A stretch of DNA of 64,000 nucleotides from WTHC01 sp965218725 (lineage in GTDB: Archaea > Thermoproteota > Nitrososphaeria > Nitrososphaerales > Nitrosopumilaceae): contig CBDCLO010000002.1 of NCBI GenBank assembly GCA_965218725.1, positions 682,001-746,000 of the forward strand. Reading direction: 5' to 3'. The notes beneath the pieces are model-generated. The model was not told the origin of the DNA. It made no database searches and worked only from the letters and a program-made list of their open reading frames with translations. Positions 17,561 to 27,202 of the stretch are shown one piece after another (within the stretch, counting starts at the first letter, position 1; each line of letters opens with the position of its first letter). The translations under genes were made by a program, and so were the position numbers.

Positions 17561-18268
17561 ATGTTAGATGAGATAATAGAACTAAATAAAAGTTTAAAGT
17601 CTCCAGACGATATTTTAAAGTGGGCATTTAATAAGTTTCATCCTAGACTGGCATATGCTTCAAGTTTTGGAGCAGAAGATGTTGTATTAATTGATATGAT
17701 AATAAAAATTAATCATGACGCAAGAATATTTACATTAGATACTGGTAGACTAAATCAAGAAACTTATAATGTAATTGATGAAATAAGAAAAAGATATAAT
17801 ATCAAAATAGAGGTTGCATTTCCAAATTCAAATGAGGTTATAGAGATGGTTAATTCTTATGGAGTTAATCTTTTTTATAAAAATAAAGATAACAGAAAAC
17901 TATGTTGTGAAATAAGAAAAGTAAATCCACTTAATAAAATATTATCAACCTTAGATGGATGGATTACAGGTATACGTAAGGAACAAACAGCTAACAGAAA
18001 TACTGCGTGTGCAATTGAAATTGATCCCCAACATAATAACATAATAAAAATTAATCCAATAATTAATTGGACATGGAAACATGTTTGGAATTATATAAAG
18101 GAAAATGATGTCCCTTATAATAAATTACATGATATAGGATATCCAAGTATAGGTTGTGAGCCTTGTACTAGGGCAGTAACTGATGGAGATGATCTACGAT
18201 CAGGACGATGGTGGTGGGAAAATGAATCAGATAAAGAATGTGGATTACACATGAACCACAAAAATTAA
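17561..18268 (+). CDS. cysH: Adenylyl-sulfate (APS) reductase, 4Fe-4S CysH type
   Basis: Reduces APS to sulfite in assimilatory sulfate reduction. 235 residues. PP-loop-derived YASSFGAEDVVLID, TLDTGRLNQETY, cluster cysteines Cys115-Cys116 (RKLCCEIRKV) and Cys199/Cys202 (GCEPC), and catalytic ECGLH near the C-terminus (Cys227). The paired CC/CxxC marks an iron-sulfur APS reductase rather than a PAPS enzyme without a cluster. Followed 11 bases later by sat, the preceding enzyme, so the pair forms an operon from sulfate to sulfite. Confidence 0.95.
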   Translation: MLDEIIELNKSLKSPDDILKWAFNKFHPRLAYASSFGAEDVVLIDMIIKINHDARIFTLDTGRLNQETYNVIDEIRKRYNIKIEVAFPNSNEVIEMVNSYGVNLFYKNKDNRKLCCEIRKVNPLNKILSTLDGWITGIRKEQTANRNTACAIEIDPQHNNIIKINPIINWTWKHVWNYIKENDVPYNKLHDIGYPSIGCEPCTRAVTDGDDLRSGRWWWENESDKECGLHMNHKN

Positions 18269-18279
18269 AGATTAATAAT

Positions 18280-19398
18280 ATGATAGAACCACACGGTAGA
18301 AAATTAGTACATCGTACAACTAAAAATATTAATGATTTATTATCAATTTCAATAAATCGAGAGATTGTTAATGATGTAGAGAATATATCTGATGGAATAT
18401 TTAGCCCACTAGAAGGATTTCTATGCAAGCAAGATTTTGATTCTGTACTAAACAAAGGCAAGCTAGATAATGGATTTTCATGGACCATGCCTATAATTAT
18501 TGATGTGGATGATGTAACAGCTAAAAAAATTAAACATGTTGGTGATGTATTGCTAAAAAATAATTCTACTAATATTGCAATTTTACACGTTGAAGAAATC
18601 TATGTTTTTGATAAAAAAACCACATCTGAAAAGATCTACGGTACAAATGATATTAGACATCCCGGTGTTGCAAAAATATTATCAATGAAAGAATATTTGG
18701 TAGGTGGAAAAATAAATTACATAAAAACACAATTAAAAGAAAATAGATTTTACAGAAAAACACCAACTGAAACTAGAACTTGGTTTGAAAAGCTATGCTG
18801 GAATTCCGTCGTGGCATTTCAAACTAGAAATCCACCTCATATCGCACACGAAATAATGCAGAAAACAGCACTTACTATTTATGATGGTCTATTTATAAAT
18901 CCATTAATAGGCAAAAAGAAAATAGGAGATTTTACAGACGAGGTAATAATAAAATCATATGAAACACTAATAGAACAATATTATCCTAAAAAAAGTTGCA
19001 TGCTAGTAACATTACATACAGACATGAAATATGCTGGTCCAAAAGAAGCTATACATCATGCTATAATTAGACAAAACTATGGTTGTACACATATAATAAT
19101 TGGAAGAGATCATGCGGGAGTTGGAAACTACTATAAGCCATTTGCAGCACAAGAAATATTTAAAGAATATGATGATCTTAAAATAAAACCTATTTTCTTC
19201 CCAACATTTTTCTACTGTAATAAATGCATTTCATTTACTAATGAAAAAACATGTCCACATAATTTAGATAATAGAGAACAGATAAGTGGTACTAAATTAA
19301 GAATAATGATCAACGAGGGAAGCTTTCCATCCAAATATATAATGCGTCCTGAAATTTCAAAAATTATAATAAATAGTAGTACCCCATTTGTCAATTAG
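18280..19398 (+). CDS. sat: Sulfate adenylyltransferase (ATP sulfurylase)
   Basis: Activates sulfate to APS. The frame opens at 18238, but ATG 18280 is the better start: it follows the cysH stop by 11 bases and is followed directly by MIEPHGRKLVHR, the typical opening. That gives 372 residues. Seen: VAFQTRNPPHIAHE (ATP-binding HxxH-type loop), GRDHAGVG, and PTFFYCNKCISFTNEKTCPH, a four-Cys zinc motif present in many archaeal and bacterial homologues, then ISGTKLRIMINEG. Confidence 0.95.
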   Translation: MIEPHGRKLVHRTTKNINDLLSISINREIVNDVENISDGIFSPLEGFLCKQDFDSVLNKGKLDNGFSWTMPIIIDVDDVTAKKIKHVGDVLLKNNSTNIAILHVEEIYVFDKKTTSEKIYGTNDIRHPGVAKILSMKEYLVGGKINYIKTQLKENRFYRKTPTETRTWFEKLCWNSVVAFQTRNPPHIAHEIMQKTALTIYDGLFINPLIGKKKIGDFTDEVIIKSYETLIEQYYPKKSCMLVTLHTDMKYAGPKEAIHHAIIRQNYGCTHIIIGRDHAGVGNYYKPFAAQEIFKEYDDLKIKPIFFPTFFYCNKCISFTNEKTCPHNLDNREQISGTKLRIMINEGSFPSKYIMRPEISKIIINSSTPFVN

Positions 19399-19420
19399 AT
19401 TTTTATTAAAATAAATAAAA

Positions 19421-20086
19421 ATGAAGTATTATGTAATATTGATTATAGTATTTTGTTTAACTCAAGTATGTACTATATATGGACAAAAACAATTAAATCA
19501 AACTGTTGTGTTATCAACAAAAAATATATCATATGATGATCTTAATAAAAATCTATATGATGAAAAAATAATTAAATTAGAAAATATGCATTCAACAAGT
19601 TGGCAAATCAAAGTAAATAATATGTTATATTATGAAAATAACAATGACGTAATAATAAAATTCTATGATATTGATAAAAAAAAATTTATTGAAATAGGTA
19701 TGGGAGGAGAGCCTGAAAACAAATTTTGGGTTGCAGCTTGGTTGTATGATTATGAATATGTTATAATACACAAAAAACTTGAACGTGGATGGGTTCCAGG
19801 TTCAAGTATAATTATTGCATATAGTGAACATGGGGGATTAACCATTAACAATGGAGAAAGAATAATAATATCAAATTTGGATATAAGCGATTTTTCTGTA
19901 GCGTACTATTCTTTTTATAGTATAAAAAATCATGACATGCGGACTGGTATCTATTCTGGGAATATAGTACTAGAATTTATGTCAGGAGATCCTACAAAAA
20001 ACCCAATGTACAACTTTCCTTTTTATTTGGTTATTGTTACTATAACAATGGTATTACTGTTGTTAATTGTAAAAAAACGATCATGA
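19421..20086 (+). CDS. Secreted, C-terminally anchored protein of unknown function
   Basis: 221 residues. Signal peptide (MKYYVILIIVFCLTQVCTIYG), then a beta-rich extracellular part of about 175 residues with no motif I recognise, then a C-terminal membrane helix (FYLVIVTITMVLLLLIV) ending KKRS, so it would be anchored with a short cytoplasmic tail. Twenty-two bases after sat on the same strand; a link to sulfur is not shown. Its stop overlaps the 3' end of the convergent nth gene. Confidence 0.7.
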   Translation: MKYYVILIIVFCLTQVCTIYGQKQLNQTVVLSTKNISYDDLNKNLYDEKIIKLENMHSTSWQIKVNNMLYYENNNDVIIKFYDIDKKKFIEIGMGGEPENKFWVAAWLYDYEYVIIHKKLERGWVPGSSIIIAYSEHGGLTINNGERIIISNLDISDFSVAYYSFYSIKNHDMRTGIYSGNIVLEFMSGDPTKNPMYNFPFYLVIVTITMVLLLLIVKKRS

Positions 20087-20725
20087 TTTATAATATTTGC
20101 ACATACTTCTGAGATTACATACATTGCATAAAGGTGATCTTGCAAAACAAATATTTTGACCGTACATAACAAAAATCTCATTTATTCTAACCCAGTCATC
20201 TTTAGAAACTCTTTTCCTTAATTCAAGTTCTGTTTCTATTGTAGTTTTTGTAGTAACAATACCAAGTCTATTAGAAATTCTATGAACATGAGTATCTACC
20301 GGTATAGCTGGAATATTAAATGCATACACTAGAACACAGTTAGCTGTCTTCCTTCCAACTCCTGGTAAACCTAGTAGCCCATCAATATTATTTGGAACAT
20401 TTCCATCATATCTAGTACTTATAATAGTTGAAACATCTTTTATTCTTTTTGCTTTTACATGATAGAATCCTATTGATTTTATTATTTTTTCAATGTCTTC
20501 TATATTTGCTTTATATAATTCATATGATGATTTATATCTAGAAAAAAGATTCTTTGTTATTTTAATTGTATTTTCATCCTTACTTCTTGCAGAAAGTATT
20601 GTTCCAATTAAAATATTAAATGGATTTTTATTGTTATTTTTGATTTTTCTTAGTGCTGTTAATCGTGGAGTTTTTACAGTATATAATGTATATAACATAA
20701 GTTGAAAAATGTAATCTATTTTCAT
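20081..20725 (-). CDS. nth: Endonuclease III (DNA glycosylase/AP lyase)
   Basis: Removes oxidised pyrimidines in base-excision repair. 214 residues. Helix-hairpin-helix LPGVGRKTANCVL with the catalytic Lys, the catalytic Asp in VDTHVHRISNRLG, and a C-terminal 4Fe-4S loop of spacing Cys-x6-Cys-x2-Cys-x5-Cys (CFARSPLCNVCNLRSMC). All catalytic residues are intact. Confidence 0.96.
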   Translation of the reverse strand: MKIDYIFQLMLYTLYTVKTPRLTALRKIKNNNKNPFNILIGTILSARSKDENTIKITKNLFSRYKSSYELYKANIEDIEKIIKSIGFYHVKAKRIKDVSTIISTRYDGNVPNNIDGLLGLPGVGRKTANCVLVYAFNIPAIPVDTHVHRISNRLGIVTTKTTIETELELRKRVSKDDWVRINEIFVMYGQNICFARSPLCNVCNLRSMCKYYKS

Positions 20726-20791
20726 TATATTTTTCTATAATATGAAATACATAACGTTATCTTAAATTATCATAATTGTTATACTATAATA

Positions 20792-21952
20792 TTGGAGCTA
20801 ACAAGAGAAGAACAAGCTGCATTTGACGGAGAAAGAGGTGAATCATTAGAGCTTGCATATAGGATATTAGTTGCAACTGGTGAATCAATGAACGCAAAAA
20901 AACTGGTGCCTATTAAATGGGCACATATTTCAGGTGTAAATTATAATACAATAGGTGACGCTGGTGAAGAATTTTTATCAAAGATAAGTAAAACAGCTCA
21001 TGTTAATGTAATGACTACAATAAATCCAACAGGATTTGATACTGATAGAGTAACGGATTATGGTCTTGATGAAAAATTTATAAAAAAACAAGAAAGTATC
21101 AACAATTCGTATAAAAAAATTGGTGCTATTCAGTCTTTTTCATGTATACCATATGAGATATACGATATTCCAAAAGAAAATACCCAGGTATCATTTGCAG
21201 AAAGTAATGCAGCTATACACGCTAATTCTGTAGATAATCTTAAAACAAATAAAGAGAGTGCGATTAGTGCATTGGCGAGCTCTATAACTGGAAAAAGTAT
21301 ATTATCTGATATTAGAAGCCCAGATCAAGACATACCAGATGTTTCAATACATGTGGAAATAGACGAGCAAAATGAATTATTATGTGGAATACTAGGTTAT
21401 TTTGCTGGTAAAATAGCAAACACAATCGTAAATATATCAGGCCTAAACAAATTGAATACTTCATGTACTAAATCACTTTGTAGCGGATTAGGAACTTCTG
21501 GCCAGTGCATTAAATACGTACTAAATAAAGAATACAGCAATATTGAAAAAATACATTTCAATAAAAGAGATTTTCAAGACATATATGATGAATTAAATAC
21601 ATGTGATAAATGCGATTTAATAGCATTAGGTAGTCCACAATTAGGAATTCATGAAATATCAAATTTAGTTTATATGTTAAAAAATAAGATATTTAAGAAA
21701 CCATGTATGATTTTTTGTCCACGATCTGTGAAAAAAGAATCTAATAGATTAGGATATACTAAAAAACTACAACTAGCTGGTTGTGAAATTAATTCAGATT
21801 GTTGCATGTGTTTTACTCCATTATTAACAAACAAAAATTTAGATTTTGTAACAACAAATAGTATAAAAGGAGCATATTATCTAAATAGATTCAATAAATT
21901 ACGCACAAATCTAAAATCACTACGTCAGATTCTAAATGATTATACAAGATGA
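20792..21952 (+). CDS. Phosphomevalonate dehydratase large subunit (aconitase X catalytic domain)
   Basis: In archaea the AcnX pair dehydrates 5-phosphomevalonate in the modified mevalonate pathway to isoprenoid lipids. 386 residues from TTG. Opening LTREEQAAFDGERGESLELAYRILVATGE, then VPIKWAHISGVNYNTIGDAG and ESNAAIHANSV are typical of the family. The iron-sulfur cysteines sit in the central and C-terminal parts (SCTKSLCSGL, FCPR, CCMC). The stop overlaps the start of the small subunit (ATGA). Confidence 0.92.
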   Translation: MELTREEQAAFDGERGESLELAYRILVATGESMNAKKLVPIKWAHISGVNYNTIGDAGEEFLSKISKTAHVNVMTTINPTGFDTDRVTDYGLDEKFIKKQESINNSYKKIGAIQSFSCIPYEIYDIPKENTQVSFAESNAAIHANSVDNLKTNKESAISALASSITGKSILSDIRSPDQDIPDVSIHVEIDEQNELLCGILGYFAGKIANTIVNISGLNKLNTSCTKSLCSGLGTSGQCIKYVLNKEYSNIEKIHFNKRDFQDIYDELNTCDKCDLIALGSPQLGIHEISNLVYMLKNKIFKKPCMIFCPRSVKKESNRLGYTKKLQLAGCEINSDCCMCFTPLLTNKNLDFVTTNSIKGAYYLNRFNKLRTNLKSLRQILNDYTR

Positions 21953-22323
21953 TTAAAAAATACATAGTAAGAGGTAGTATATCAGGAAAAGTTCTTAAAT
22001 CTAATAAACCAATAAACTTCCTAAGTTCAATAGATATAAAAACAGGAATAGTAACAGATAACACAAATATTCTGTTTCAAAAATCAATTAAAGGAGTTGT
22101 TTTGATTTTTCCTTGTGCTAGTGGGAGTAGCGTAGGGGCATATTCAATATACTCTCTAAAATCAAATAACTCTTTTCCAGTTGCTATGATATGTAAGATA
22201 TCTGATCTAATTGTTGCATCAGGTTGTGCATTAGCTAACATACCACTAGCAATAATATCAGAAAAAGACTATAATACTTTGCATACAGGCATGATACTTC
22301 CAAATGATGTTAAAAATTTTTGA
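21949..22323 (+). CDS. Phosphomevalonate dehydratase small subunit (AcnX swivel domain)
   Basis: 124 residues starting four bases inside the large-subunit stop. Seen: RGSISGKVLKSNKPINFLSSIDIKTGIV and GVVLIFPCASGSSVGAYSIYSLK, the swivelling-domain motif that closes the active site of the large subunit. Length and overlap are as expected. Confidence 0.92.
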   Translation: MIKKYIVRGSISGKVLKSNKPINFLSSIDIKTGIVTDNTNILFQKSIKGVVLIFPCASGSSVGAYSIYSLKSNNSFPVAMICKISDLIVASGCALANIPLAIISEKDYNTLHTGMILPNDVKNF

Positions 22324-22578
22324 CATTCTTAGTATAGCTGTTTTTATATTTGTATAATTTATGTGCATATTAAATATGATTTAAACTAAAATTTATCGTA
22401 GAAAGTCTCTACGAAAAGCATTTGATGGTGTCAGCTTTACCAATAAAACTAAAATTCTACATAAACTATATCAAATATTAATACTTAGAATATGAAACAC
22501 AATTTTGTATACCATCGTGTCTTTAATAAAATTCAGTGATAATTTTTCAAATATTGTTGCCATATATCAGATACGAAT
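22324..22578. other. 255-base gap between convergent genes with one hairpin
   Basis: No reading frame of interest. The stem-loop at 22396-22414 is described separately. Both flanking genes end here, so this is a shared 3' region. Confidence 0.5.
22396..22414. repeat. Perfect 7-base hairpin
   Basis: TCGTAGA, five-base loop AAGTC, TCTACGA. G/C content is higher than the surroundings. It lies about 75 bases after the phosphomevalonate dehydratase small subunit and could stabilise or end the transcript. No U-run follows immediately. Confidence 0.45.
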
Positions 22579-24504
22579 TTATTTTTTTATTATTTTTATT
22601 ATGTGGCTTTTTCCAGGTGGCATAACTCTAATAAAATCATCTAACGTAATACCGGTAAATAATTTTATTTTTAAAAATTCATTTTTTATTATTTTTGCAA
22701 TCTCTGAAATTTCTAGTCCAGTTGGTTCTATAATTGCATAACAAATAAGATTTTTTTTTACTGATTCTACAGGATTACATATTACTACATGTTTATTGTC
22801 AACTTCATCTAAACATATAGCTAATCTTAATGTGGATATTTTGATATAGTTACGTTTTCCATCTATTATGAATGACCCCTTTGATAAAAACTGTCCACTT
22901 GGTGCAGCCTTTTTTATTTGATCATGGTTTATCCAATATGCATTTACTCCATACACTGATTCTTTCCATGCCCTACTAAAACATACAGTAGCGTTTGATG
23001 TCTCTGTTATACTTTTGTGCGATGCATTCATTCCGTCCTTCAAAATAAAAAATGGTGAACCAAAAATATCTGCATGAAAAATTTTATCATTACTATTAGT
23101 ATGTTTTCTAACTATTGTGGAATTAGATGATGCGTCTCTTCCTCCTATAGCTAATAATCCATCAGAAGTATGAAACCATCTGTATCTTTCAAACCATCTT
23201 TTTTTTCTTATTTTTGTAACTATGATAGCTTCTTTAATTTTCAATGATTTATTTTTTAGTTTCTTCATGATTTTTTCTGTTTTAGACTTTATATTTTCTA
23301 TTGATTTTATTGCATTAAGTTGATGCTTTGATTCATCATACAAAGTTGATACAATAGAATGAATAGAGGTCTTCTCTCCTATTTTCATAGTTTTTTCGTC
23401 TATTTCTATAAATTTCATTCCTTTTTTATTTATTATTTTAGCATTTTGTTCAATTAATGTATTAATTATTCTTGGATCGTTAATAGATAGTACTCCATTA
23501 TATGACATACATAGTAATGCTTTTGCTAAATTAGATATTTTTTTTGATTTAGTTTTTACAATTTCAATAGCTTTTTCTTGCTCTCTCAGTTTATTTTTTA
23601 ACTCGTTGTACTCTTTTTCTACCGTACCAGTTTTGATATTCTTATTTTCATTTACAAATTCTTTTGTGAATAAATAGTCTAACCCATCATTAAAGCTTGA
23701 TACTGTGATATTTTCTATGCTCTCACTTAATCTTAATGGATACGCCTCTAGTTTATTATTGTTTTTTACTATAATTGGTTCATGTTTACCATCTATTACT
23801 CTATTTACAATTTCTAAAGTAATCTTTAAAATTTTATTGACGTTATCAATGCTTAAATTGTTTCCTGCTGTTTCTAGTTTTATATTAGATAATCTAAAAA
23901 TGAATTCTATATATCTTGACGGCATTCCATATGTTCTTCCAATCCATTTTGAAGCTGCTGTTGATATTTCAGTAACTTCCTTTAGCTTATCATAATTTAT
24001 TTCTAGAATATTTAATCCATTTTTAGGTGGTGCAATGTATTTTGATCCTGTTATTAAGTTACGGTGCCTAACATTAATAGAATGTAGAAGCGCAGTAACT
24101 TTCATTTCATGATTACACAAAATAATATTACCGCCTCCAAAAAACTCACAGATTAACCTAAATTCATTTTGTTTTTCTTTAAATACAACACATGCTATCC
24201 TTTCTATATCAATTTGTTCTATTTTTATAAACTTTGATCTAATTAGATCACTCCTTAAGCGCCTCAATAATTTATTTGACTCTATATTTGTTATTTTTGT
24301 GGATGTTATCCATATCCCAGAAGTTGATATAACTAAAAAAATATCTTGTTTTTCTTTGTGGTGTAACTTAAAAAGCAGCGAATTTTTATTGATACCATAT
24401 ATATTGCTAACATAGTAGTCATTGGCTAGCTCTTTTATGTTATTTACTATGTATCGTAATTCTATTCCAGCTAGTGGCATTAATGATATTATCTTATAAA
24501 ACAT
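22579..24504 (-). CDS. rqcH: NFACT family protein (RqcH/Rqc2-like ribosome quality-control factor)
   Basis: Binds stalled large ribosomal subunits and, in relatives, directs Ala-tail addition. 641 residues. N-terminal NFACT-N domain with the LRRLRSDLIRSKFIKIEQID and FKEKQNEFRLICEFFGGGNIIL blocks, a helix-hairpin-helix and coiled-coil middle (charged Lys/Glu region about 310-440), and the C-terminal NFACT-R domain KKRWFERYRWFHTSDGLLAIGGRDASSNSTIVRKH followed by HADIFGSPFFILKDG. Complete length for the family. Confidence 0.93.
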   Translation of the reverse strand: MFYKIISLMPLAGIELRYIVNNIKELANDYYVSNIYGINKNSLLFKLHHKEKQDIFLVISTSGIWITSTKITNIESNKLLRRLRSDLIRSKFIKIEQIDIERIACVVFKEKQNEFRLICEFFGGGNIILCNHEMKVTALLHSINVRHRNLITGSKYIAPPKNGLNILEINYDKLKEVTEISTAASKWIGRTYGMPSRYIEFIFRLSNIKLETAGNNLSIDNVNKILKITLEIVNRVIDGKHEPIIVKNNNKLEAYPLRLSESIENITVSSFNDGLDYLFTKEFVNENKNIKTGTVEKEYNELKNKLREQEKAIEIVKTKSKKISNLAKALLCMSYNGVLSINDPRIINTLIEQNAKIINKKGMKFIEIDEKTMKIGEKTSIHSIVSTLYDESKHQLNAIKSIENIKSKTEKIMKKLKNKSLKIKEAIIVTKIRKKRWFERYRWFHTSDGLLAIGGRDASSNSTIVRKHTNSNDKIFHADIFGSPFFILKDGMNASHKSITETSNATVCFSRAWKESVYGVNAYWINHDQIKKAAPSGQFLSKGSFIIDGKRNYIKISTLRLAICLDEVDNKHVVICNPVESVKKNLICYAIIEPTGLEISEIAKIIKNEFLKIKLFTGITLDDFIRVMPPGKSHIIKIIKK

Positions 24505-24569
24505 ATATTACTACCACTTTAATTGCTAAAGATTTTAAACAGGCTTGTATTGACTGAAGTTAGGAACTT

Positions 24570-24947
24570 ATGGTCAAACATACTAAAAAAAATAAAACTA
24601 CTGATGGAGATAACAAAAAAAATAATCCCAACCCATCAGAAATTAATACGCACGATAAGAATTCTTTTAATAAGCTGTTTTGGATTAGAATTTGTATTGC
24701 AGCAATAGGTGGCTTGATGGCTACGATAATGTTTGAAACAGTTAAAGGCGAAGAAAGACGATGGTTTTCTATATTATTTATGATACTTTTATATCTAGGT
24801 TCAATTTTTTTGGCAAAGATATTATACTCAAAATCTCTAACATTAGACAAAAGAAAGATAGTAACAACTGGGATAGGCAGCTACATATTTATCTATCTAT
24901 TTATGTGGATACTAACATATACATTCTCAAATATTATATCACACTAG
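24570..24947 (+). CDS. Small membrane protein, three helices, possibly EMC6-like
   Basis: 125 residues. A highly charged N-terminal tail (about 1-35) precedes three hydrophobic segments (about 37-58, 65-83, 95-118). The layout (RICIAAIGGLMATIMF, then a loop, then SILFMILLYLGSIFLAKIL) is reminiscent of archaeal EMC6-type insertase partners, but I cannot confirm this. It is divergent from rqcH, a gene that acts on stalled nascent chains. Confidence 0.6.
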   Translation: MVKHTKKNKTTDGDNKKNNPNPSEINTHDKNSFNKLFWIRICIAAIGGLMATIMFETVKGEERRWFSILFMILLYLGSIFLAKILYSKSLTLDKRKIVTTGIGSYIFIYLFMWILTYTFSNIISH

Positions 24948-24988
24948 TATAGTATAACTAATATTTAAAAATGCATTATATGAAATAA

Positions 24989-25573
24989 ATGTGGGAATAT
25001 AAAACACCTGGAATTCCAGATGAGTATTTTTTACGCAGCAATTCTGTACCTATTACAAAAGAAGAAATTAGGTCCATACAAATTAGTAAAGCGAGACTTT
25101 GTACTGGTCAAATTGTTTATGATGTAGGTTGTGGTAGTGGGTCATTATCAGTAGAATCAGCATTACAAATAGGGGATGTAGGGAAAGTCTATGCAATAGA
25201 TCTTAATCCAGATGCAATAGAATTAACAAAAAGAAACATTAAAAAATTTCAAGCATCAAACATATCCACGATCTTAGGAAATGCAAAAGATAAAATATCA
25301 AGTTTACCTAAATGTGACGCAATTTTTATAGGTGGTACTGGATCTGATACAGAAAAAATAGTTGAATTATGTTACGATAAATTAAAAATAGGCGGTAGAA
25401 TTGTGATTGGTACAATACTAATTGAGACGTTATTTTTAGTTTTTAAGATAACAGAGAGATTATTCAAAACTATAGACGTCATTCAAATCACAATATCTAA
25501 AAGTAGTAAAACATCTACTGGTACAATGCTGCTAGCAAGAAATCCTGTTACTATAATTTCAGCAACTAAATAA
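24989..25573 (+). CDS. cbiT: CbiT-type precorrin/cobalt-precorrin C15-methyltransferase
   Basis: Class I SAM methyltransferase that also decarboxylates in cobalamin ring synthesis. 194 residues. Opening GIPDEYFLRSNSVPITKEEIRSIQISKARL and VYDVGCGSGSLSVESALQ are diagnostic. First of three corrin genes on the plus strand: cbiT, cbiL, cbiF. Its partner activity CbiE is not seen here. Confidence 0.93.
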   Translation: MWEYKTPGIPDEYFLRSNSVPITKEEIRSIQISKARLCTGQIVYDVGCGSGSLSVESALQIGDVGKVYAIDLNPDAIELTKRNIKKFQASNISTILGNAKDKISSLPKCDAIFIGGTGSDTEKIVELCYDKLKIGGRIVIGTILIETLFLVFKITERLFKTIDVIQITISKSSKTSTGTMLLARNPVTIISATK

Positions 25574-25612
25574 GTAATCTAGATTTTAATTAGGTTATAT
25601 TTTTTTTTTAGT

Positions 25613-26335
25613 ATGCATGAGTTGATATGTGTAGGTTGTGGTCCAGGAGATCCTGAATTATTGACAATTAAAGCTGTTAATGCCATAAAGAATGCAGATA
25701 TAATACTATGTCCTACTTCTAAAAAAGAAAGACCTAGTATTGCATTATCTATAATTTCTACGTTACTATTAGATCAAGTACAAAAACCACACGTTGTAAA
25801 TCTTGTTTTTCCTATGACAAGGGATAGATCTATTCTGAAGTCTATATGGAAAAAAAACTCAAAAATTATTGCTGAATGTGTATTTTCTGGAAAAAATACA
25901 GTATATATCACAGTAGGAGATCCGTATCTATACAGTACATGGATTTATTTGCATCGTGAACTTTCAAACACCTATCCACAAATAAGAGTAAATGTAATTC
26001 CTGGTATTGTATCAATATTTACATTTGCAGCAAAAGCTGGTATTAGTATTGCAGAAGCAGGAGACAAAATAGCAATTATTCCATCATGCTATGATCTTTC
26101 TAAAATAAAAGAAATAGCAAAGAATTGTGACAATTTAATATTTCTTAAAGATGGAAGATATTTTGATCAAGTATTAAAAATATTACAAGATAGTGGGTTT
26201 TCAAGAAGCTCTATGCTTGCAATTGGGCAGGAATTAGGTACTAAAAACGAAATTATAATAAAAACTACACTAGATAAAGTTAATGATATGCTAGCTACAA
26301 AATATTTTTCAATAATGATGATTAAGCGTGCATAA
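25613..26335 (+). CDS. cbiL: Precorrin-2 C20-methyltransferase (CbiL/CobI type)
   Basis: 240 residues of the tetrapyrrole methylase fold: opening ICVGCGPGDPELLTIKAVNAI, SAM-site VYITVGDPYLYSTW and NVIPGIVSIFTFAAKAG. The assignment to C20 rests on the long insert after KADIILCPTS with SIISTLLLDQVQKPHVVNLVFPMTRD. Stop overlaps the cbiF GTG start by eight bases. Confidence 0.9.
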   Translation: MHELICVGCGPGDPELLTIKAVNAIKNADIILCPTSKKERPSIALSIISTLLLDQVQKPHVVNLVFPMTRDRSILKSIWKKNSKIIAECVFSGKNTVYITVGDPYLYSTWIYLHRELSNTYPQIRVNVIPGIVSIFTFAAKAGISIAEAGDKIAIIPSCYDLSKIKEIAKNCDNLIFLKDGRYFDQVLKILQDSGFSRSSMLAIGQELGTKNEIIIKTTLDKVNDMLATKYFSIMMIKRA

Positions 26336-27092
26336 AGTTTATTTTGTTGGCTGTGGTCCCGGAGATCCTGAATTATTAACAATTAAGGCAAAAAAATTAA
26401 TACAAAAAGCTGATGTAGTTGTATATTCTGGTTCATTAATACCACCACGAATTATAAAGTTATGTAAAAAAGGACTGCTTTATGACGCATCTAAATTAAT
26501 ACGGGAAGAAATTTTTGATTTATTAAATGAAAATGCGAAAAAAAATAAATTAGTAGTACGACTACATGATGGAGACCCAACAATTTATGGAGCCATAAAA
26601 GAGCAAATTGATAACCTATCAAAAAAAGGAGTTTGTTCAGAAATTGTGCCCGGCGTTACATCATTTTTAGCTTCATCTGCTGCACTTGGAATACAATTAA
26701 CACTTCCAAATGTAACGCAAACAATTATAATAACTAGATTAGGATCTAGGACTAAAGTACCAGAAGAAGAGAAACTCTATAATTTGGCGAAACATAATGC
26801 GACGATGGTATTTTATTTAAGCACTCATTTATTATCAGACATAGTGGAGCAAGCTATTGCTGGAGGATACAAAAAATCTACTTCGATCGCAATTGTGTAT
26901 CATGCAAGTTGGAAAGATCAAAAAATAATTAAAGGTACTTTAGGAGACATTGTGTATAATATGCATACAAAAAAAATTACACGCGCTGCAATTATTATTA
27001 TAGGCGATGTAATAGATGCTACATGCTATGAATATTCAAAGCTATATGATAAAAATTTTAGCCATAGTTTTAGAAAATCTACAATCAAATAA
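26328..27092 (+). CDS. cbiF: Precorrin-4 C11-methyltransferase (CbiF/CobM type)
   Basis: 254 residues from GTG. VYFVGCGPGDPELLTIKAKKLIQKADVVVYSGSLI and VVRLHDGDPTIYGAIKEQ are the typical CbiF motifs; EIVPGVTSFLASSAALG and TRLGSRTKVPEEEKL follow. Near-identical openings with cbiL reflect the shared fold. CbiH, the C17 enzyme, is 6.6 kb away at 33678. Confidence 0.94.
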   Translation: MHKVYFVGCGPGDPELLTIKAKKLIQKADVVVYSGSLIPPRIIKLCKKGLLYDASKLIREEIFDLLNENAKKNKLVVRLHDGDPTIYGAIKEQIDNLSKKGVCSEIVPGVTSFLASSAALGIQLTLPNVTQTIIITRLGSRTKVPEEEKLYNLAKHNATMVFYLSTHLLSDIVEQAIAGGYKKSTSIAIVYHASWKDQKIIKGTLGDIVYNMHTKKITRAAIIIIGDVIDATCYEYSKLYDKNFSHSFRKSTIK

Positions 27093-27202
27093 AATTACAT
27101 TACTAATTTATAATTAATGATTTAAAAATATATTATGACGAGAAATTTTAAATAAGTAATTTGTAAAGTACTAACCAAAAATAAATTAAAAATGATTGGG
27201 CT

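Noticed and set aside
18238..18279. Extended N-terminus for ATP sulfurylase
   Set aside because: It would overlap cysH by 31 bases and adds residues not seen in the family; ATG 18280 fits better.
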